Positions 7,616 through 9,388 of a stretch of DNA of 9,388 bases are shown here, one piece after another (positions within the stretch are counted from its first letter, which is position 1; each line of letters starts with the position of its first letter). The stretch covers positions 1 to 9,388 of the forward strand of contig CAMCTL010000137.1 in assembly GCA_945878515.1 (NCBI GenBank). Direction: 5' to 3'. The DNA comes from Flavobacterium psychrophilum (GTDB lineage: Bacteria; Bacteroidota; Bacteroidia; Flavobacteriales; Flavobacteriaceae). Below the pieces are notes generated by a model that saw only the letters and a program-made list of their open reading frames with translations, was not told where the DNA came from and made no database searches. The translations under genes were made by a program, and so were the position numbers.

Positions 7616-7647
7616 CAAAGGTACAATTATTTGAACGAATATGACAA
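7616..7647 (-). promoter_or_regulatory. miaB promoter (Bacteroidota -33/-7)
   Basis: On the minus strand TTG (7647-7645), a 21-nt spacer and TACCTTTG (7623-7616) match the Bacteroidota consensus TTG-N19-21-TAnnTTTG exactly. The -7 box lies about 35 bp upstream of the ATG at 7581. This supports that start over the TTG at 7626, which falls inside the promoter. Confidence 0.7.
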
Positions 7648-7737
7648 GATGTCAGACCAAGAATTAACAGTATTTTGTATTTTTATATTGAGCTATTTCT
7701 CTTTTTTGATTGCTATAAATAGATTCCTTGATAAACA

Positions 7738-7836
7738 TTGATTTGGATTTTCATCAAAACTATGTTATTATTGATTTTGATTTTTATCAAAAATATGCCA
7801 TTATTGATTTTGATTTTCATCATTTATATAGTATTT
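7738..7836. repeat. Three 33-bp tandem repeats upstream of the ATPase gene
   Basis: Three units begin with TTGATTT at 7738, 7771 and 7804, exactly 33 bp apart. Units one and two differ at 5 of 33 positions. Units two and three differ at 8, mostly in the second half. Each contains a dyad TTTTGAT-N4-ATCAAAA. It is perfect in unit two (7775-7792), has one mismatch in unit one, and is partial in unit three. A 33-bp period is about three helical turns, so the dyads face one side of the DNA. Unit three overlaps the predicted ATPase promoter. Confidence 0.85.
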
Positions 7837-7839
7837 TTG
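7808..7839 (+). promoter_or_regulatory. Promoter of the AAA_14/DUF4143 ATPase gene
   Basis: TTTTG (7808-7812), a 19-nt gap and TATTTTTG (7832-7839) match the Bacteroidota -33/-7 consensus. Transcription should begin near 7846, leaving a leader of roughly 16 nt before the ATG at 7862. The -33 box lies within the dyad of the third 33-bp repeat, so a protein bound there would compete with or contact RNA polymerase. Confidence 0.65.
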
Positions 7840-7861
7840 CCTTGTATTTTTATTAAATCAA

Positions 7862-9172
7862 ATGTATTTAGAAAGAAAAATAGATGTTGAATTAGAGATT
7901 TGGAAACAAATACCAAACCGAAAACCCTTGATTTTAAGAGGTGCGAGGCAAGTTGGTAAATCTTCTAGCGTTAGAAATTTAGCTAAAAGTTTCAAGTATT
8001 TTGTAGAGATTAATTTTGATGAAAATCCTATCTATGCTACTGTTTTCGAGAACGGATTAGATCCTGTTGGGATTTGCGAACAACTTTCGGTAATTTCAAA
8101 CACGCCAATAGTTAATGGAGAAACATTATTGTTTTTTGATGAGATTCAATCTTGTATTCCTGCTATTTCTTCTTTGAGGTATTTTTATGAAAAAATGCCC
8201 AATTTGCATCTTATTGCTGCGGGTTCATTATTGGAGTTTTCATTGGCTGAAATTCCATCTTTTGGAGTTGGAAGGGTTCGTTCCATTTTTATGTATCCAC
8301 TTTCCTTCGAGGAATATTTATTGGCAAACAAGGAAAAGAGCCTAGTTGAAGCTTTAAATAACGCAACCACAAAAACACCTTTTCCCGAAATATTTCATCA
8401 AAAGTTGAAAGGCTATTTGAAAAAATTTTTAATTATTGGCGGAATGCCCGAACCTGTTAAATCATATATTGCTAATGGAGATATGCTAGAAGTTCAAAGG
8501 GTTTTAGACGATTTGATACTCTCGATTCAAGCTGATTTTGCAAAATATAGATTTAGGTTTTCGCCAACCAGAATCCGGGAAGTTTTTGATGCTGTGGTGA
8601 ATCAAGTTGGCAATAAATTCAGTTATTCCTATCCAAATGCAACTTTAAACAATGTTCAAATTAAAGAAGCATTAGTTCTTTTAGAAATGGCTGGGTTGGT
8701 CTACTTTGTTACTCATTCGGCAAGTAATGGCATTCCTATTGGAGCTGAAATAAATTCTAAAAAAAGAAAAATTTTAATTTTTGATTCAGGAATATTTCAA
8801 AGAATACAAGGCTTAAATATTGCACAACTGCTTATTGAAGATGACTTCAATAGCATTAACAAAGGAAATATTGCCGAATTGCACGTCGGTTTAGAATTGA
8901 TAAAAAATGTTTCTTGCTACGAAAAAACTCACTTATATTATTGGCAACGAGAAGCTAAAAACAGTCAAGCTGAAGTAGATTATGTCATTCAAAAACAAGA
9001 TAAAATTATTCCAATTGAGGTAAAAGCGGGCACCAAAGGCAGTATGCAAAGCCTGTATTTATTCCTTGAAGAAAAAAAATTAGACTTTGGAATCCGACTA
9101 TCATTAGAAAATTTTTCTGAAATGAAAAAAATAAAAATAGTTCCGTTGTATGGGGTTGGGAATTTGTTGTAG
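7862..9172 (+). CDS. AAA_14/DUF4143 ATP-binding protein
   Basis: This 436-residue P-loop ATPase belongs to the common bacterial and archaeal family that pairs an N-terminal AAA_14 domain with a C-terminal DUF4143 domain. The cellular role is unknown. Walker A is GARQVGKS (27-34), Walker B LLFFDE (89-94) and sensor 1 AAGS (119-122). The typical MYPLSFEEYL (144-153) and IGGMPEPV (192-199) follow. The C-terminal part holds NIAELHVGLEL (336-346) and a D-x12-ExK arrangement (D373, E386, K388 in VDYVIQKQDKIIPIEVKAG) like a PD-(D/E)XK nuclease core. All motifs are intact. The gene stands alone, transcribed away from miaB and towards topA, under a promoter decorated with tandem dyads. The family is scattered between related strains, which fits acquisition by transfer, but transfer is not shown here. 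Confidence 0.92.
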   Translation: MYLERKIDVELEIWKQIPNRKPLILRGARQVGKSSSVRNLAKSFKYFVEINFDENPIYATVFENGLDPVGICEQLSVISNTPIVNGETLLFFDEIQSCIPAISSLRYFYEKMPNLHLIAAGSLLEFSLAEIPSFGVGRVRSIFMYPLSFEEYLLANKEKSLVEALNNATTKTPFPEIFHQKLKGYLKKFLIIGGMPEPVKSYIANGDMLEVQRVLDDLILSIQADFAKYRFRFSPTRIREVFDAVVNQVGNKFSYSYPNATLNNVQIKEALVLLEMAGLVYFVTHSASNGIPIGAEINSKKRKILIFDSGIFQRIQGLNIAQLLIEDDFNSINKGNIAELHVGLELIKNVSCYEKTHLYYWQREAKNSQAEVDYVIQKQDKIIPIEVKAGTKGSMQSLYLFLEEKKLDFGIRLSLENFSEMKKIKIVPLYGVGNLL

Positions 9173-9291
9173 AGCTAAACTACTAAAAAAAATCCTCTTA
9201 AATCATTCAATTTAACAACAATTTGAATAGGCTTTTCAACATTAAAATTCACTTTTAAAATTTTCAAAAGCCAATATTTAAAAAAAACTTC

Positions 9292-9299
9292 TACTTTTG
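9292..9299 (+). promoter_or_regulatory. Candidate topA -7 box
   Basis: TACTTTTG matches the Bacteroidota -7 consensus TAnnTTTG and lies 18 bp before the topA ATG. No TTG is found at the expected -33 distance, so support rests on this box alone. A weak 7-bp inverted repeat (GGCTTTT 9230-9236, AAAAGCC 9266-9272) lies upstream and might help end the ATPase transcript. Confidence 0.4.
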
Positions 9300-9317
9300 T
9301 CGCAGAAAAATTGAACT

Positions 9318-9388
9318 ATGGCAAAGAATTTAGTTATTGTAGAGTCACCTGCAAAGGCAAAAACAATCGAGAAATTTCTAGGAAGCGA
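9318..9388 (+). CDS. topA: DNA topoisomerase I, 5' end only
   Basis: The window ends 71 bases into this gene. The visible residues, MAKNLVIVESPAKAKTIEKFLGS, are the start of the TOPRIM domain of type IA topoisomerases. They include the VIVESPAKAKTIEK block with the catalytic glutamate (E9) of the E...DxD site. The enzyme relaxes negatively supercoiled DNA through a transient 5'-phosphotyrosine link. The remainder lies beyond the window, so completeness cannot be judged. It is transcribed in the same direction as the ATPase gene but probably from its own promoter, 145 bp beyond the ATPase stop. Confidence 0.95.
   Translation, partial: MAKNLVIVESPAKAKTIEKFLGS

Noticed and set aside
7582..7626. 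MiaB start at TTG 7626
   Set aside because: It lies within the predicted -7 box region and adds residues unlike known MiaB N-termini. The ATG at 7581 is better.
7738..7836. CRISPR array
   Set aside because: The three 33-bp units abut each other with no spacers, and no cas gene is nearby.

Overview
The window looks like chromosomal DNA from a Flavobacterium-type member of the Bacteroidota. The evidence is AT-rich sequence, promoters of the TAnnTTTG (-7) / TTG (-33) type instead of the E. coli type, no clear Shine-Dalgarno sequences, and protein sequences (GroEL, MiaB, SecG, LptE) that read as flavobacterial. The organism call rests on recognition, not on a database search.

Minus strand, in transcription order from about 7650 down to 1: a consensus promoter, then miaB (tRNA methylthiotransferase), a GxxExxY-family gene inside a 490-bp unit bounded by inverted repeats, a 48-residue single-pass membrane protein, a sigma-54-type AAA+ activator without a receiver domain, the outer-membrane LPS-assembly lipoprotein LptE, a TPR-containing protein of unknown role, and secG. 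A strong intrinsic terminator closes this run. A separate unit, groES-groEL, follows with its own promoter region and reaches the left edge.

Plus strand, right side: an AAA_14/DUF4143-type ATPase lies divergent from miaB. It is preceded by three 33-bp tandem repeats whose last copy overlaps the predicted promoter. The window ends in the first codons of topA (DNA topoisomerase I).

The core genes are housekeeping: protein folding, secretion, envelope assembly, tRNA modification and DNA topology. The unusual material is what has been added to them. (1) A 46-bp GC-rich repeat-like insert, flanked by an 11-bp direct duplication, sits in frame inside the TPR gene and adds 19 residues. (2) The GxxExxY gene sits in an inverted-repeat-bounded unit wedged into an otherwise tight operon, and its N-terminus is cut by an in-frame TAA. 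(3) At least five gene junctions carry 7-bp-period repeats whose sequence differs from junction to junction. (4) The ATPase gene has a helically phased, operator-like triple repeat at its promoter.
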